NCBI RefSeq assembly: GCF_019801465.1
Contig: NZ_JAHVJA010000006.1
Location: 1-64,000, forward strand
Length of the DNA: 64,000 bases
Source of the DNA: Leisingera daeponensis
Lineage (GTDB): Bacteria > Pseudomonadota > Alphaproteobacteria > Rhodobacterales > Rhodobacteraceae
Reading direction: 5' to 3'
Below, piece by piece: positions 17,139 through 26,136 of the stretch (the stretch's first letter is position 1; each line of letters opens with the position of its first letter). The notes beneath the pieces are model-generated. The model ran no database searches, was not told the origin of the DNA, and saw only the letters and a list, made by a program, of their open reading frames with translations. A program made the position numbers and the translations under genes.

Positions 17139-17996
17139 TTGAATCACCAGAATGTCATATTGTCCCCCGGGCTGTACTTTGTTGCCACGCCGATCGGCAC
17201 CGCCCGCGACATTACCCTGCGGGCGCTGGATGTGCTGGCATCGGCCGATGTTCTCGCGGCTGAGGATACACGCTCGCTGCGCAAGCTGATGGAGATTCAC
17301 GGTGTCCCCTTGGGCGGGCGGCGGATCATCGCCTACCATGATCACAGCGGCACCGGGGCGCGGTTGAAACTGCTGGAGGCGATTGATGAAGGGAAATCGG
17401 TTGCCTATGCGTCTGAGGCCGGGATGCCGTTGATCGCTGATCCCGGTTTTGACCTGAGCCGCGCAGCGGCGGAGGCGGGCCATACGGTGACTTGCGCCCC
17501 TGGTGCCTCTGCTGCGGTCACGGCGCTGACGCTGGCCGGGCTGCCAACGGATGCGTTTTTCTTTGCAGGTTTTCTGCCCAATGCCTCCGGCGCCCGGCGC
17601 AAGCGGCTGGAGGAGTTGCGAGACATCCCCGGCACGCTGATTTTCTATGAATCCCCTAAACGGGTGGCAGCTTCGGTTTCCGATATGGCCGCGGTGTTGG
17701 GCGACAGGCCTGCCGCGTTGTGCCGCGAGTTGACCAAGAAATTCGAAGAGGTGCGCCGCGCACCCTTGATGGAATTGGCTGCCGGGCTGGAGGAGAACCC
17801 GGTCAAGGGCGAGATCGTTCTGCTGGTCGATCGCGCTCGGGAGGCGGAAGTCAGCGAGGGCGATCTGGAAAGCGACCTGCAGGCCGCCTTGCTGGGCAAC
17901 TCGGTCAAGGATGCTGCGGGGATCGTCGCAGAGATGCACGGGCTGCCCCGGCGCAAGGTATACCAAATGGCCTTGCAGCTGGCGAAGGGCAGCTGA
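17139..17996 (+). CDS. rsmI: 16S rRNA (cytidine(1402)-2'-O)-methyltransferase RsmI
   Basis: A 285-residue SAM-dependent methylase of the tetrapyrrole-methylase fold, which 2'-O-methylates C1402 in the decoding centre. It shows LYFVATPIGTARDITLRALDVL, AAEDTRSLRKLMEIHG, ASEAGMPLIADPG and TLIFYESPKRV, all RsmI signatures. The start is TTG at 17139 preceded by AAAGGCGGG; no ATG or GTG fits upstream. It is the first gene of rsmI-yraN-(gshB), divergent from the PBP activator gene, an arrangement common in Rhodobacterales. Confidence 0.95.
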   Translation: MNHQNVILSPGLYFVATPIGTARDITLRALDVLASADVLAAEDTRSLRKLMEIHGVPLGGRRIIAYHDHSGTGARLKLLEAIDEGKSVAYASEAGMPLIADPGFDLSRAAAEAGHTVTCAPGASAAVTALTLAGLPTDAFFFAGFLPNASGARRKRLEELRDIPGTLIFYESPKRVAASVSDMAAVLGDRPAALCRELTKKFEEVRRAPLMELAAGLEENPVKGEIVLLVDRAREAEVSEGDLESDLQAALLGNSVKDAAGIVAEMHGLPRRKVYQMALQLAKGS

Positions 17997-17999
17997 GAC

Positions 18000-18374
18000 A
18001 TGGCCGGCGCCCGCCAGCACCGCGGTGCCCGCGCCCATATGGCTGGCGAGGCAGCGGAGGAGATTGTTGCACGCCACTATGAAAACCGCGGCTACACCGT
18101 GGCCGAGCGCCGCTGGCGCGGGCCGGGCGGCGAGATCGATCTGATCCTGCGCGGCCCCGAAGAACTGGTGTTCGTGGAGGTGAAGCACAGCTCCACCAGT
18201 GCCGGCGCGGCGATGCGGATCACGCGTCGGCAGGCGGAACGGATCTATGCCAGCGCCGGGCAGTACCTGGAAAACGAACTGCAAGGCCAGCTGACACCAG
18301 TCAGGTTCGACGCGGCGCTGGTGGATGGCACGGGCGCGGTGGAGATCATCGAAAACGCCATCGGCTTTGACTGA
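18000..18374 (+). CDS. yraN: YraN-family (UPF0102) nuclease-like protein
   Basis: A 124-residue protein with the UPF0102 pattern: GEAAEEIVARHYENRGYTVAERRWRGPGGEIDLILR, then ELVFVEVKHSS. The E-x(n)-D-x(n)-ExK residues correspond to a PD-(D/E)XK nuclease core, as in Holliday-junction resolvase folds. The physiological role of YraN is not established. It starts three bases after the rsmI stop, so the two are co-translated. Confidence 0.92.
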   Translation: MAGARQHRGARAHMAGEAAEEIVARHYENRGYTVAERRWRGPGGEIDLILRGPEELVFVEVKHSSTSAGAAMRITRRQAERIYASAGQYLENELQGQLTPVRFDAALVDGTGAVEIIENAIGFD

Positions 18375-18445
18375 TCCGCAGCTGCCCCATTGAACCCTGG
18401 CGTTCTGTGGGCCATGTATTCGGGCAGCTTACGAGGGATACTGCC

Positions 18446-19378
18446 ATGAAAATCGCCTTCCAGATGGACCCGGTCATGGGCGTGAACATCAACGCTGACA
18501 GCAGCTTCCGCCTGGCCGAGGAAGCCCAGGCGCGGGGGCATGAGCTGTTCTACTACGGCCCCGACCAGCTGGCCTATCAGGAAGGCCGCATCACCGCCCG
18601 CGGCCACGATATGACCGTGCAGCGGGTGGAGGGCGCCCCGGCGGTGCTGGGGCCCGAACGCGAGGTTGATCTGGCGGATTTCGACGTGGTCTGGCTGCGC
18701 CAGGACCCGCCGTTTGACATGCACTATATCACCTCGACCCACCTATTGGACATGCTGAAGGGGCAGGCACTGGTGGTGAACGACCCGTTCTGGGTGCGCA
18801 ACTACCCGGAAAAGCTTTTGGTGCTGAACTTCCCGGAATTGACCCCGCCGACCACCATCGCCCGCGATCTGCAGACCATCAAGGCGTTCAAGGAAAAGCA
18901 TGGCGATGTGATCCTGAAGCCGCTGTACGGCAACGGCGGCGCCGGCGTGTTCCGGTTGGATGCCAATGACCGCAACCTCACCTCACTGCATGAGCTTTTC
19001 ACCGGCTTCAGCCGCGAACCGCTGATCGTGCAGAAGTTCCTGCCCGACGTCAGCAACGGCGACAAGCGGGTCATTCTGGTGGATGGCGAGCCGGTTGGCG
19101 CGATCAACCGCGTGCCTGCGGCAGGTGAGACCCGCTCGAACATGCATGTGGGCGGCCGGCCCGAAAAGATTGGTCTGAGCGAGCGTGACCTGGAGATATG
19201 CGCCGCCATCGGACCGCTGTTGCGCGAGAAGGGCCAGATCTTTGTCGGCATCGACGTGATTGGCGACTACCTGACCGAGATCAACGTGACCTCCCCGACC
19301 GGCATTCAGGAACTGGAGCGGTTCGACGGCGTGAATATCGCTGAGAAGGTCTGGCAGGCGATCGAAGCGAAGGTCTGA
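18446..19378 (+). CDS. gshB: Glutathione synthetase
   Basis: A 310-residue ATP-grasp enzyme joining gamma-glutamylcysteine and glycine. It begins MKIAFQMDPVMGVNINADSS, the standard GshB N-terminus; GAGD-type loop residues are seen in YGNGGAGVFR, and the C-terminal active-site region includes GRPEKIGLSERD and TEINVTSPTG. The ATG at 18446 is preceded by GAGGGA; an upstream in-frame ATG at 18407 would add 13 residues not found in the family. It is preceded by rsmI and yraN on the same strand. Confidence 0.96.
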   Translation: MKIAFQMDPVMGVNINADSSFRLAEEAQARGHELFYYGPDQLAYQEGRITARGHDMTVQRVEGAPAVLGPEREVDLADFDVVWLRQDPPFDMHYITSTHLLDMLKGQALVVNDPFWVRNYPEKLLVLNFPELTPPTTIARDLQTIKAFKEKHGDVILKPLYGNGGAGVFRLDANDRNLTSLHELFTGFSREPLIVQKFLPDVSNGDKRVILVDGEPVGAINRVPAAGETRSNMHVGGRPEKIGLSERDLEICAAIGPLLREKGQIFVGIDVIGDYLTEINVTSPTGIQELERFDGVNIAEKVWQAIEAKV

Positions 19379-19397
19379 GATGTGCTCCGGTTCGGGG

Positions 19398-20900
19398 TCA
19401 TCCCGGCAGCCTGAAGCTCAGCGCCTCGGCAAAATGGGGACGCTGCACGTGTTCCTCGCAGGCTAGATCTGCAATCGTGCGTGCGACTCGCAACACGCGG
19501 TGGTAGCCGCGCGCGCTGAGGCCAAAGCGTTCAGCCGCGCGGACCAGCAGATCGCGGCTTTCGACGTCAGGGGCGGCGATTTCCTCCAGCAGCGCGCCCT
19601 CGGCGTCGGCGTTCTGGCGCAGGCCGGGGTGGTCCTGAAACCGGGCGGTCTGCACTTCCCGCGCAATTGCCACCCGCCGGGCGACCTCAGCAGAACCTTC
19701 GGCGCTGGGCGGCAGTTCCAGGTCGGCCAAATCGACCGGCGGCACGTCCAGATGCAGGTCGAACCGGTCCAGCAGCGGGCCGGAAATCCGGCCCAAGTAA
19801 TTTGCCCCGCAAATAGGGGCCTGCGAACAGGCACGGTTGGCATCGGCCAGAAAACCGCATTTGCAGGGGTTCGCAGCCGCTACCAGCATGAAACGGCTAG
19901 GGTATTTCACATGCGCATTGGCACGCGCCACCATCACCTCTCCTGTCTCCAGCGGCTGGCGCAGGGTCTCCAGCACCGGGCGGCCGAATTCCGGCAGCTC
20001 GTCAAGGAACAGCACCCCGTTGTGGGCCAGGCTGATTTCTCCCGGCTGCGCCCGCCGCCCGCCGCCCGCTATGGCGGCCATGGAGGCGGTGTGGTGCGGC
20101 TCTCGGAAAGGGCGGGCGCGGCTGATGCCTCCCTCGTCGATCAGCCCGCACAGGGAATGGATCATTGAGGTTTCCAGCGCCTCCGCCGGCGTGAGCGGCG
20201 GCAGGATCGAGGGGAGCCGTGCCGCCAGCATTGACTTTCCAGACCCGGGCGGGCCGACCATCAGCATGTGGTGGCGCCCGGCGGCGGCGATTTCCAGCGC
20301 TCGCTTGGCGGTCTCCTGCCCCTTAACATCGCGGAGGTCCTTGCCGCCTAGCCCGAGGACAGCTTCCCCCGGTGCGGCAGGTTCGATTCGCCGCTGGCCG
20401 GTGAAATGCTGCACCACCTCGGTCAGGGTGGCGGCACCGATCACCTGGGCCGCATCGACCCAGGCGGCCTCCGGCCCTGAGGGTTTCGGGCAGAGCAGCA
20501 TCCGGCCTTCCTCCGCCGCTGTGACCGCTGCGGGCAAGGCTCCGGCCACGGGCATCAGCTGGCCGTCCAGCGACAATTCGCCAAGGGCAATGGTTTCCTC
20601 AGCCTTTTCCGCCGGGACGATGCCGATGGCGGCCAGCAAGGCGAGCGCAATCGGCAGGTCAAAATGGCTGCCTTCCTTGGGCAGATCCGCGGGTGACAGG
20701 TTTATAGTGATCCGGCGCGAGGGCAGGGCGATGGACATCGCCGCAAAGGCTGCCCGCACCCGCTCGCGCGCTTCCTGGACCGCCTTGTCCGGCAGGCCAA
20801 CCACCGAGAAGGCAGGCAGGCCGGGAGCGACGGCGCATTGCACCTCGACCTGGCGGGCCTCGACGCCCTGAAAAGCCACCGTGTAGGACCGTGCAGTCAT
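19398..20900 (-). CDS. comM: YifB/ComM-family AAA ATPase (Mg chelatase-like)
   Basis: A 500-residue protein with an N-terminal Lon-protease-like (ChlI) domain (SVVGLPDKAVQEARERVRAA, NLSPADLPKEGSHFDLPIAL) and a central AAA+ ATPase with Walker A GPPGSGKSM (about residue 217), Walker B VLFLDELPEF and a C-terminal Mg-chelatase segment with four cysteines (CKCGF, CSQAPIC). ComM is a hexameric helicase that drives branch migration during natural transformation. It is convergent with gshB with only 19 bases between them. Confidence 0.93.
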   Translation of the reverse strand: MTARSYTVAFQGVEARQVEVQCAVAPGLPAFSVVGLPDKAVQEARERVRAAFAAMSIALPSRRITINLSPADLPKEGSHFDLPIALALLAAIGIVPAEKAEETIALGELSLDGQLMPVAGALPAAVTAAEEGRMLLCPKPSGPEAAWVDAAQVIGAATLTEVVQHFTGQRRIEPAAPGEAVLGLGGKDLRDVKGQETAKRALEIAAAGRHHMLMVGPPGSGKSMLAARLPSILPPLTPAEALETSMIHSLCGLIDEGGISRARPFREPHHTASMAAIAGGGRRAQPGEISLAHNGVLFLDELPEFGRPVLETLRQPLETGEVMVARANAHVKYPSRFMLVAAANPCKCGFLADANRACSQAPICGANYLGRISGPLLDRFDLHLDVPPVDLADLELPPSAEGSAEVARRVAIAREVQTARFQDHPGLRQNADAEGALLEEIAAPDVESRDLLVRAAERFGLSARGYHRVLRVARTIADLACEEHVQRPHFAEALSFRLPG

Positions 20901-21015
20901 CTCTCCCCGCCTCTCGAAAGGTCAGGGAGAGATGCTTGGAAATCGTGGTTTCCAATTCGTTAACGCGCTTAGACGCGCGTCGCGAATTCACGAAGATTTC
21001 GCGCAGGCCGTCTGT

Positions 21016-21699
21016 TCAGTCCAGCGACCAGGGCCGCTTTGGCAGGTCCATTGCATAGGGTTCCGGGTCGTAGCTGACCTCCTGCGCCAGCGCTTGCCAC
21101 TTCAGAACCGCCGGGTCGGACAGCAGGAGCTTGCAGAAGGCGCGGGTTTCTGCGGAAACCGGCAGGCCATATCCCACGATCCGGGCGGCAACCGGGGTGT
21201 AGAACACATCTGCCAGAGAATAGTCCCCGAACAGATAGCCGCTGCCGTGGCCGGAAACCTTGCGGGCATGGGCAAACAGCGCCTCGAGCCGGTCCAAGTC
21301 GGCCTTCACACCGCGCGACATCTCGAAGCCTTCATAGATATGGGCCAGCTGCATCGGGCATTCGCCACGCAGGGCCGAGAAGCCGCCGACCATTTCCGCT
21401 GCCAGCCAGCGCGCCGTGGCACGCTGTGCAGGATCGGACGGCCACAGCCCGGCGTCCGGGTGGCGTTCGGCCAGAGTCTCGGCAATGGCCAGGCTTTCGC
21501 CAACCATCAGGCCCTCCGGCGTGCGCAGCGCGGGCACCAGCCGCGCGGGTGCCAGATGCGCCATTTCCTGCGCCATGGTTCCGGAATAAAGCTCCACCAT
21601 ATGCACTGTATGGGGCAGTGAGAATTTTTCGAGCATGAGCCAGCCGCGCAATGACCAGCTGGAATACATGCGGTCGCCAATATAGATTTCATAAGCCAT
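21016..21699 (-). CDS. Glutathione S-transferase family protein
   Basis: A 227-residue protein with an N-terminal thioredoxin-like GST domain (MYSSWSLRGWLMLEKFSLPH with the active-site-like SSWSLR, then the cis-Pro VPALRTPEG and ESLAIAETLAERHP) and an all-helical C-terminal domain. The SSWSLR arrangement is seen in the GstA/zeta-like bacterial branch. The substrate is unknown. It lies alone between comM and the cobalamin pair, all on the minus strand. Confidence 0.88.
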   Translation of the reverse strand: MAYEIYIGDRMYSSWSLRGWLMLEKFSLPHTVHMVELYSGTMAQEMAHLAPARLVPALRTPEGLMVGESLAIAETLAERHPDAGLWPSDPAQRATARWLAAEMVGGFSALRGECPMQLAHIYEGFEMSRGVKADLDRLEALFAHARKVSGHGSGYLFGDYSLADVFYTPVAARIVGYGLPVSAETRAFCKLLLSDPAVLKWQALAQEVSYDPEPYAMDLPKRPWSLD

Positions 21700-21757
21700 G
21701 ACAGGAGGCTATCGCGGGGCGGCACATTTCAAAATGGAATGTTTGTGATGGCAATAT

Positions 21758-22339
21758 TCACGGAAGATGATTGATAACCCCGGCTTGCCAGCCGTCTGGA
21801 CCATAGGAGACTTCACTGACCGACAGGTTGTCGATCCGGTGGGCGAAAACCTCTTCCGCGGTCAGCATCTCCGCCCGCTGAATCTGGGTGAGGATCTGGC
21901 CGAAATGGCCGACCACAATCAAGTCGCGGCCTTGATGAGTTGCGATCAGCGCGTCAATGGCGGCATTCACCCGGGCGCAGACTTGGTGCCAGCTTTCACC
22001 GCCTGGCGGGGTCACATCCCCGGGCGTTTCCCAATAGGCGCGGATGCGCTCCGGGTCTTCGGCGTCCACCTCGGCCCAAGTCCGCAGTTCCCAGGCTCCG
22101 AAATGAATTTCCCTCAGGGCCCGGGCATGGGGCAGGCGTTCCCGGCGGCCCTGGATGGCGCTGGCGGTTTCAGCTGCGCGGGAGAGGTCGGAGGACACAA
22201 CCAGGGCCTTGGCAGGCAGATATTCCGACAGGCGGTTGAGGGCCGCCGTGTCAGACAGGTCTGCCGGTAGATCAGACCAGCCGACCATGCATTTCGCATG
22301 GGTCGGCCCGTGCCGCACCAGATAGAGCCGGGTGGTCAC
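21758..22339 (-). CDS. Histidine phosphatase family protein (CobC-like)
   Basis: A 193-residue phosphoglycerate-mutase-like phosphatase with the RHG motif LVRHGPTHAKCMVGWSDLPADLS, a second arginine (SSDLSRAAETA), an acidic pair in LREIHFGAWE and the second catalytic His in VVGHFGQIL. Its GTG start overlaps the cobU stop by four bases. Together with cobU this suggests alpha-ribazole-5'-phosphate phosphatase (CobC) activity in the lower-ligand branch of cobalamin synthesis. The family is broad, so the substrate is inferred from context. Confidence 0.85.
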   Translation of the reverse strand: MTTRLYLVRHGPTHAKCMVGWSDLPADLSDTAALNRLSEYLPAKALVVSSDLSRAAETASAIQGRRERLPHARALREIHFGAWELRTWAEVDAEDPERIRAYWETPGDVTPPGGESWHQVCARVNAAIDALIATHQGRDLIVVGHFGQILTQIQRAEMLTAEEVFAHRIDNLSVSEVSYGPDGWQAGVINHLP

Positions 22340-22854
22340 AATACCCCTTTCAGCACCAGAGGCAGCCCGGCCGTCACCTGAACCACGGTGTCCGCACGTG
22401 CCGCCAAGGCAATATTGAGCCGCCCTTGGGCTTCGCGGAAACGGCGTGCGAGTTTGTTCTCCGGCACGATGCCCAGCCCGGTTTCATTGGAGACAATGAC
22501 CACATCTGCCTGGCAGCGGCCGATGGCGGACAGCAGCTCTTCTGTGGCGGCGTCCAGATCGTGCTCGGCCAGAAAGTGGTTGCTGAGCCACATCGTGGCG
22601 CAATCCATCAGGCAGACTTGATCCGAGAAAAGAGGGGCCAGCACATGCGCGGCTGTTTCCGGTTCCTCAACAGTCGTCCAGCCCTCCCCTCTTTGTTTGA
22701 GGTGCCGGGACACTTTTTCGCGCATCTCGGCGTCGAAAACCTGCGCAGTTGCCCAGTAAACTTTGTCTTTTCCGGCATTTGCGCATAGTTGCTCGGCAAA
22801 TGCCGACTTCCCTGAGGCGGCGCCCCCCAGAATAAAAGTTACATTTGCAGGCAT
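22336..22854 (-). CDS. cobU: Bifunctional adenosylcobinamide kinase / adenosylcobinamide-phosphate guanylyltransferase
   Basis: A 172-residue P-loop enzyme with Walker A LGGAASGKSAFAE (about 9-21), YWATAQVFDAEMREKVSRH with the GMP-accepting histidine, and VSNETGLGIVPENKLARRFR, all CobU/CobP signatures. It phosphorylates and then guanylylates adenosylcobinamide in nucleotide-loop assembly. It is co-translated with a CobC-like phosphatase. I looked for a cobalamin riboswitch upstream and did not find its conserved core. Confidence 0.95.
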   Translation of the reverse strand: MPANVTFILGGAASGKSAFAEQLCANAGKDKVYWATAQVFDAEMREKVSRHLKQRGEGWTTVEEPETAAHVLAPLFSDQVCLMDCATMWLSNHFLAEHDLDAATEELLSAIGRCQADVVIVSNETGLGIVPENKLARRFREAQGRLNIALAARADTVVQVTAGLPLVLKGVL

Positions 22855-23128
22855 TTTTTGCTAACCTGTGAGTCCGAAGCCGTTCCTGTGGGTAACTGCA
22901 GGGCCCGGTGAAGACAAGAGACCGCAGCGTTCCGGGGTTCCACTTTTTCAGGCCGGGAAAGACTGCGCAGGGGCCAAGGTACATTTAGCTTTTCCGTTTT
23001 GGCCTTTGGATGAGCCGCGAGACGCATCCAGTGCGCTGTAGCTGCCGGCCTATGAAAACCGGGCCCCCGATTGTTCCAAGCACGCCCCCAGGCGGCAGTT
23101 TGTTAATTAGTTTCCGGGGGGAAAACAC
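22855..23128. other. Divergent intergenic region cobU / rpoH with inverted repeats
   Basis: This 274-bp interval contains no gene I can support. It has an unusual density of inverted repeats: GCTAA (22860-22864) pairs with TTAGC (22985-22989), ACCT (22864-22867) with AGGT (22977-22980), CCCGG with CCGGG around 22914-22936, and a CTGCGCAG palindrome near 22962. It may hold an untranslated structured leader or a small RNA, and must contain the promoters for cobU and rpoH. The rpoH start is preceded by a GGGGGGAA ribosome-binding site. Confidence 0.3.
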
Positions 23129-24007
23129 ATGGCACTTGATCAAACAGTCGAAAACCCATTGCCGAGGCAGGCAATGAAGGCGGAACTGCTGGATGCGGAG
23201 ACCGAGCGGCGTCTGGCTTATGCCTGGCGGGATGACCGCGACGTCGAATCGCTGCACCGGCTCATCAACGCTTACATGCGCCTGGCGATTTCCATGGCGG
23301 CCAAGTTCAAGCGGTACGGGGCGCCGATGAACGACCTGATCCAGGAGGCGGGCCTGGGTCTGATGAAGGCTGCAGACAAGTTCGACCCTGACCGCGGCGT
23401 GCGGTTCTCGACCTATGCGGTTTGGTGGATCAAAGCGTCGATCCAGGATTATGTGATGCGCAACTGGTCGATGGTACGGACTGGCTCGACCTCCTCGCAG
23501 AAGTCGCTTTTCTTCAATATGCGCCGCGTGCAGGCGCAGTTCGAGCGCGAAGCGCGCGCCACGGGCGTGCCGCTGGACAGGCATCAGCTGCATCAGAAAA
23601 TTGCCTCCGAAATCGGTGTGCCGCTGCGCGATGTCGAAATGATGGAGGGGCGTCTGTCAGGTGCCGACTTCTCGCTCAACGCGATCCAGTCCGCGGATGA
23701 AGAAGGCCGCGAATGGATTGATGCGCTGGAAGATGAAGCCTCACAGGCCGAAGAACTGGTGCAGGAACAGCATGACCGCCGCCAGTTGCGTAAATGGCTG
23801 GTCTCGGCACTGCAGTCGCTGAATGAGCGCGAGCGTTTCATTATCACCGAGCGCAAGCTGCGCGAACGGCCCCGCACGCTGGAAAGCCTGGGCACCGAAC
23901 TGGGCCTGTCCAAGGAACGGGTTCGCCAGCTTGAAGCCGGAGCGTTCCAGAAAATGCGCAAGTGCCTTGAAGGCCAGTCGCGCGAGGTGCACAAACTGCT
24001 TTCATGA
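23129..24007 (+). CDS. rpoH: RpoH-family alternative sigma factor (RpoHII type)
   Basis: The 292-residue sigma factor has region 2 (AYMRLAISMAAKFKRYGAPMNDLIQEAGLGLMKAADKFDPDRGVRFSTYAVWWIKASIQDYVMRNW, spanning two halves of the domain), the RpoH box region near QKSLFFNMRR, and region 4 with LGTELGLSKERVRQLEAGAFQKMRK. The N-terminus lacks the YMREI-type segment of the main heat-shock RpoHI and starts KAELLDAETERRLAYAW, resembling RpoHII. In Rhodobacterales RpoHII serves photooxidative/singlet-oxygen and heat responses. Its stop overlaps the chaN start (ATGA), so the two are coupled. Confidence 0.9.
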   Translation: MALDQTVENPLPRQAMKAELLDAETERRLAYAWRDDRDVESLHRLINAYMRLAISMAAKFKRYGAPMNDLIQEAGLGLMKAADKFDPDRGVRFSTYAVWWIKASIQDYVMRNWSMVRTGSTSSQKSLFFNMRRVQAQFEREARATGVPLDRHQLHQKIASEIGVPLRDVEMMEGRLSGADFSLNAIQSADEEGREWIDALEDEASQAEELVQEQHDRRQLRKWLVSALQSLNERERFIITERKLRERPRTLESLGTELGLSKERVRQLEAGAFQKMRKCLEGQSREVHKLLS

Positions 24008-24840
24008 GAAAGCGGAACAGTCTCCTTAAGATCATTTCAAGCGCTGCCGCTCTGGCGGCGCTTGGCCTGTCTGGCGCCCGCGCAGATTCGGTTTCTGCCG
24101 CAGCGGACGCGCTGCGCGGCGCGGATGTGGTGATCCTTGGCGAAGTGCACGATAACGCTGTCCACCATTTGCGGCAGGCAGCGCTGCTGTCGGTGCTGGA
24201 GCCGAAAGCCGTGGTCTGGGAGATGCTGACCGCGGAACAGGCCGCAAAGCTGGAACCGGGTACGCTTGCCGACGCAGAGCAGACGGAAAGCCTATTGGAC
24301 TGGGCTGCCAGCGGCTGGCCGGAGTTCACCCTATATGCACCTGTCTTCGCGGCGGCCAAGGGCGCGCGTCAGTACGGCGCGCTTGTGCTGCGGGAACAGG
24401 CGACCGAAGCCATGGAGCAGGGTGCGGCTGCCTTTTTTGGGGCAACGGCTTCTGCCAGATTTGGCTTGGATCAGCCGTTGCCGGAAGAAGAGCAGGCGGT
24501 GCGGGAAGCGGATCAGCTGGGTAATCACTGCAATGCGATACCTCAGGAAATGCTGCCGGTGCTGGTCGACTTCCAGCGCTTGCGGGATGCAAGCTTGGCA
24601 GCCGCCGCGGACAAGGCACTAACTGAAACAGGCGGACCGGTGGCCGTCATTACCGGGAACGGCCACGCCCGAACTGACCGGGGGATAGCGGTCTACCTCG
24701 CCATGGCCCGTCCAGATGCAGATATCCGCAGCCTGGGCCAGTCTGAAGACGGGCAAATCAGCGGTGTTTTTGACCTAGTGCTAGATGCGCAGGCGGCCGA
24801 ACGGCCAGATCCCTGTCTTGCCTTCCGCAAGAACGGCTGA
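24004..24840 (+). CDS. ChaN-family haem-binding-type exported protein
   Basis: The 278-residue product has a signal peptide ending SGARA and a ChaN/Tiki-type domain: DVVILGEVHDNAVHH (the conserved GExHDxxxHH), LEPKAVVWEMLTAEQ and AVITGNGHARTDRG. No lipobox is evident, unlike lipoprotein ChaN. In Campylobacter, ChaN binds a cofacial haem pair and takes part in iron uptake; the biochemical role here is open. It starts on the last base of rpoH and is therefore expressed with a stress sigma factor. Confidence 0.82.
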   Translation: MRKRNSLLKIISSAAALAALGLSGARADSVSAAADALRGADVVILGEVHDNAVHHLRQAALLSVLEPKAVVWEMLTAEQAAKLEPGTLADAEQTESLLDWAASGWPEFTLYAPVFAAAKGARQYGALVLREQATEAMEQGAAAFFGATASARFGLDQPLPEEEQAVREADQLGNHCNAIPQEMLPVLVDFQRLRDASLAAAADKALTETGGPVAVITGNGHARTDRGIAVYLAMARPDADIRSLGQSEDGQISGVFDLVLDAQAAERPDPCLAFRKNG

Positions 24841-24900
24841 CAACTTCACACTTCTGCCGCGCCGCAGTAAGGTCGCGGGAAACCGGGCAAGGATGCGCTG

Positions 24901-26097
24901 ATGCTGGCTGGCAAACATATTCTTCTGATCATCGGCGGCGGCATTGCGGCCTACAAGTCACTGGAACTGATCCGGCGCCTGCAGGATCAGGGTGCACGGG
25001 TGACGCCTGTGCTGACCAAGGCCGGCGCTGAGTTCGTGACACCGCTGTCGGTCTCCGCTTTGTCCGGAACAGCCGTGCATCAGGAGCTGTTCGACCTGAC
25101 AGCGGAGGCTGAGATGGGGCATATCCAGCTGTCCCGCAGCGCCGATCTGCTGGTGGCGGCGCCTGCCACTGCCGATCTGATGGCCAAAATGGCGCAAGGC
25201 CACGCGAATGATCTCGCTTCGACCCTGCTGCTGGCGACAGATACTCCGGTGCTGCTGGCGCCGGCCATGAATGTGCGCATGTGGGAGCACCCGGCGACCC
25301 GGCGCAATCTGCAGGCGCTCAAAGAGGACGGAGTGTCCTTTGTTGGTCCCAATGACGGCAGCATGGCTTGCGGCGAATTCGGACCCGGCCGGATGGCCGA
25401 ACCGGAAGAGATCCTGGCGGCCATCGCCGCCAAGCTTGCGGACGGGCCGCTGAAGGGCAAGCGCATTCTGGTGACCTCCGGTCCGACCCATGAGCCGATC
25501 GACCCGGTGCGCTATATCGCCAACCGCTCCTCCGGAGCGCAGGGGGCAGCGGTGGCCTGTGCTCTGCGCGATCTGGGCGCGGAGGTGGTATTTATTACGG
25601 GCCCGGCAGCGGTCCGCCCCCCCGAGGGCGTGCAGGCAGTGCCGGTGGAAAGCGCCCGCGAGATGGAGGCGGCAGTGCAGGCAGCACTGCCTGCGGACGC
25701 CGGCGTCTTTGCCGCCGCGGTGGCGGACTGGCGGGTGGCCAGCGCCTCCGACCGGAAATTGAAGAAATCCAAGGACGGGCTGCCGGTGCTGGAGTTCGCG
25801 GAAAACCCCGACATTCTGAAGACCGTTTCGCAGATGAAAAACGGCCGCCCCGGGTTGGTGGTAGGGTTTGCTGCCGAGACCAACGATGTGGTGGAAAACG
25901 CTACTGCCAAGCGCAAGCGCAAGGGCTGCGACTGGATTGTGGCAAATGATGTCTCGCCTGCAACCGGCATCATGGGCGGCAGCGAGAACGCGGTGATCCT
26001 GATTTCTGATGACGGGGCCGAAGAGTGGCCGCGCATGGGCAAGGGCGAGGTCGCGCGCAGGCTGGCAGACCGGATTGCTGCAGCGCTGGCCAAGTGA
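24901..26097 (+). CDS. coaBC: Bifunctional phosphopantothenoylcysteine decarboxylase / phosphopantothenate-cysteine ligase
   Basis: A 398-residue fusion for two steps of coenzyme A synthesis. The N-terminal flavoprotein CoaC domain (about 1-185) shows GGGIAAYKSLELIRRL, the PAMN motif (LAPAMNVRMW) and the catalytic Cys in MACGEFGPGRM. The C-terminal CoaB domain shows TSGPTHEPIDPVRYIANRSSG, AAVADWR and the lysine motif DRKLKKSK. Start and length match the family. It is followed by dut and moeB on the same strand. Confidence 0.97.
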   Translation: MLAGKHILLIIGGGIAAYKSLELIRRLQDQGARVTPVLTKAGAEFVTPLSVSALSGTAVHQELFDLTAEAEMGHIQLSRSADLLVAAPATADLMAKMAQGHANDLASTLLLATDTPVLLAPAMNVRMWEHPATRRNLQALKEDGVSFVGPNDGSMACGEFGPGRMAEPEEILAAIAAKLADGPLKGKRILVTSGPTHEPIDPVRYIANRSSGAQGAAVACALRDLGAEVVFITGPAAVRPPEGVQAVPVESAREMEAAVQAALPADAGVFAAAVADWRVASASDRKLKKSKDGLPVLEFAENPDILKTVSQMKNGRPGLVVGFAAETNDVVENATAKRKRKGCDWIVANDVSPATGIMGGSENAVILISDDGAEEWPRMGKGEVARRLADRIAAALAK

Positions 26098-26136
26098 TTT
26101 TGAGTATTTAGGCAAAGAAGAAGCAGGGGCGCTGTG

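Noticed and set aside
22855-23000. Cobalamin riboswitch upstream of cobU
   Set aside because: The conserved core (GCCACTG, GCCCCCGCAACTGT-type and GGGAAGG segments) is absent on the minus strand; a partial GAGACC match lies on the wrong strand.
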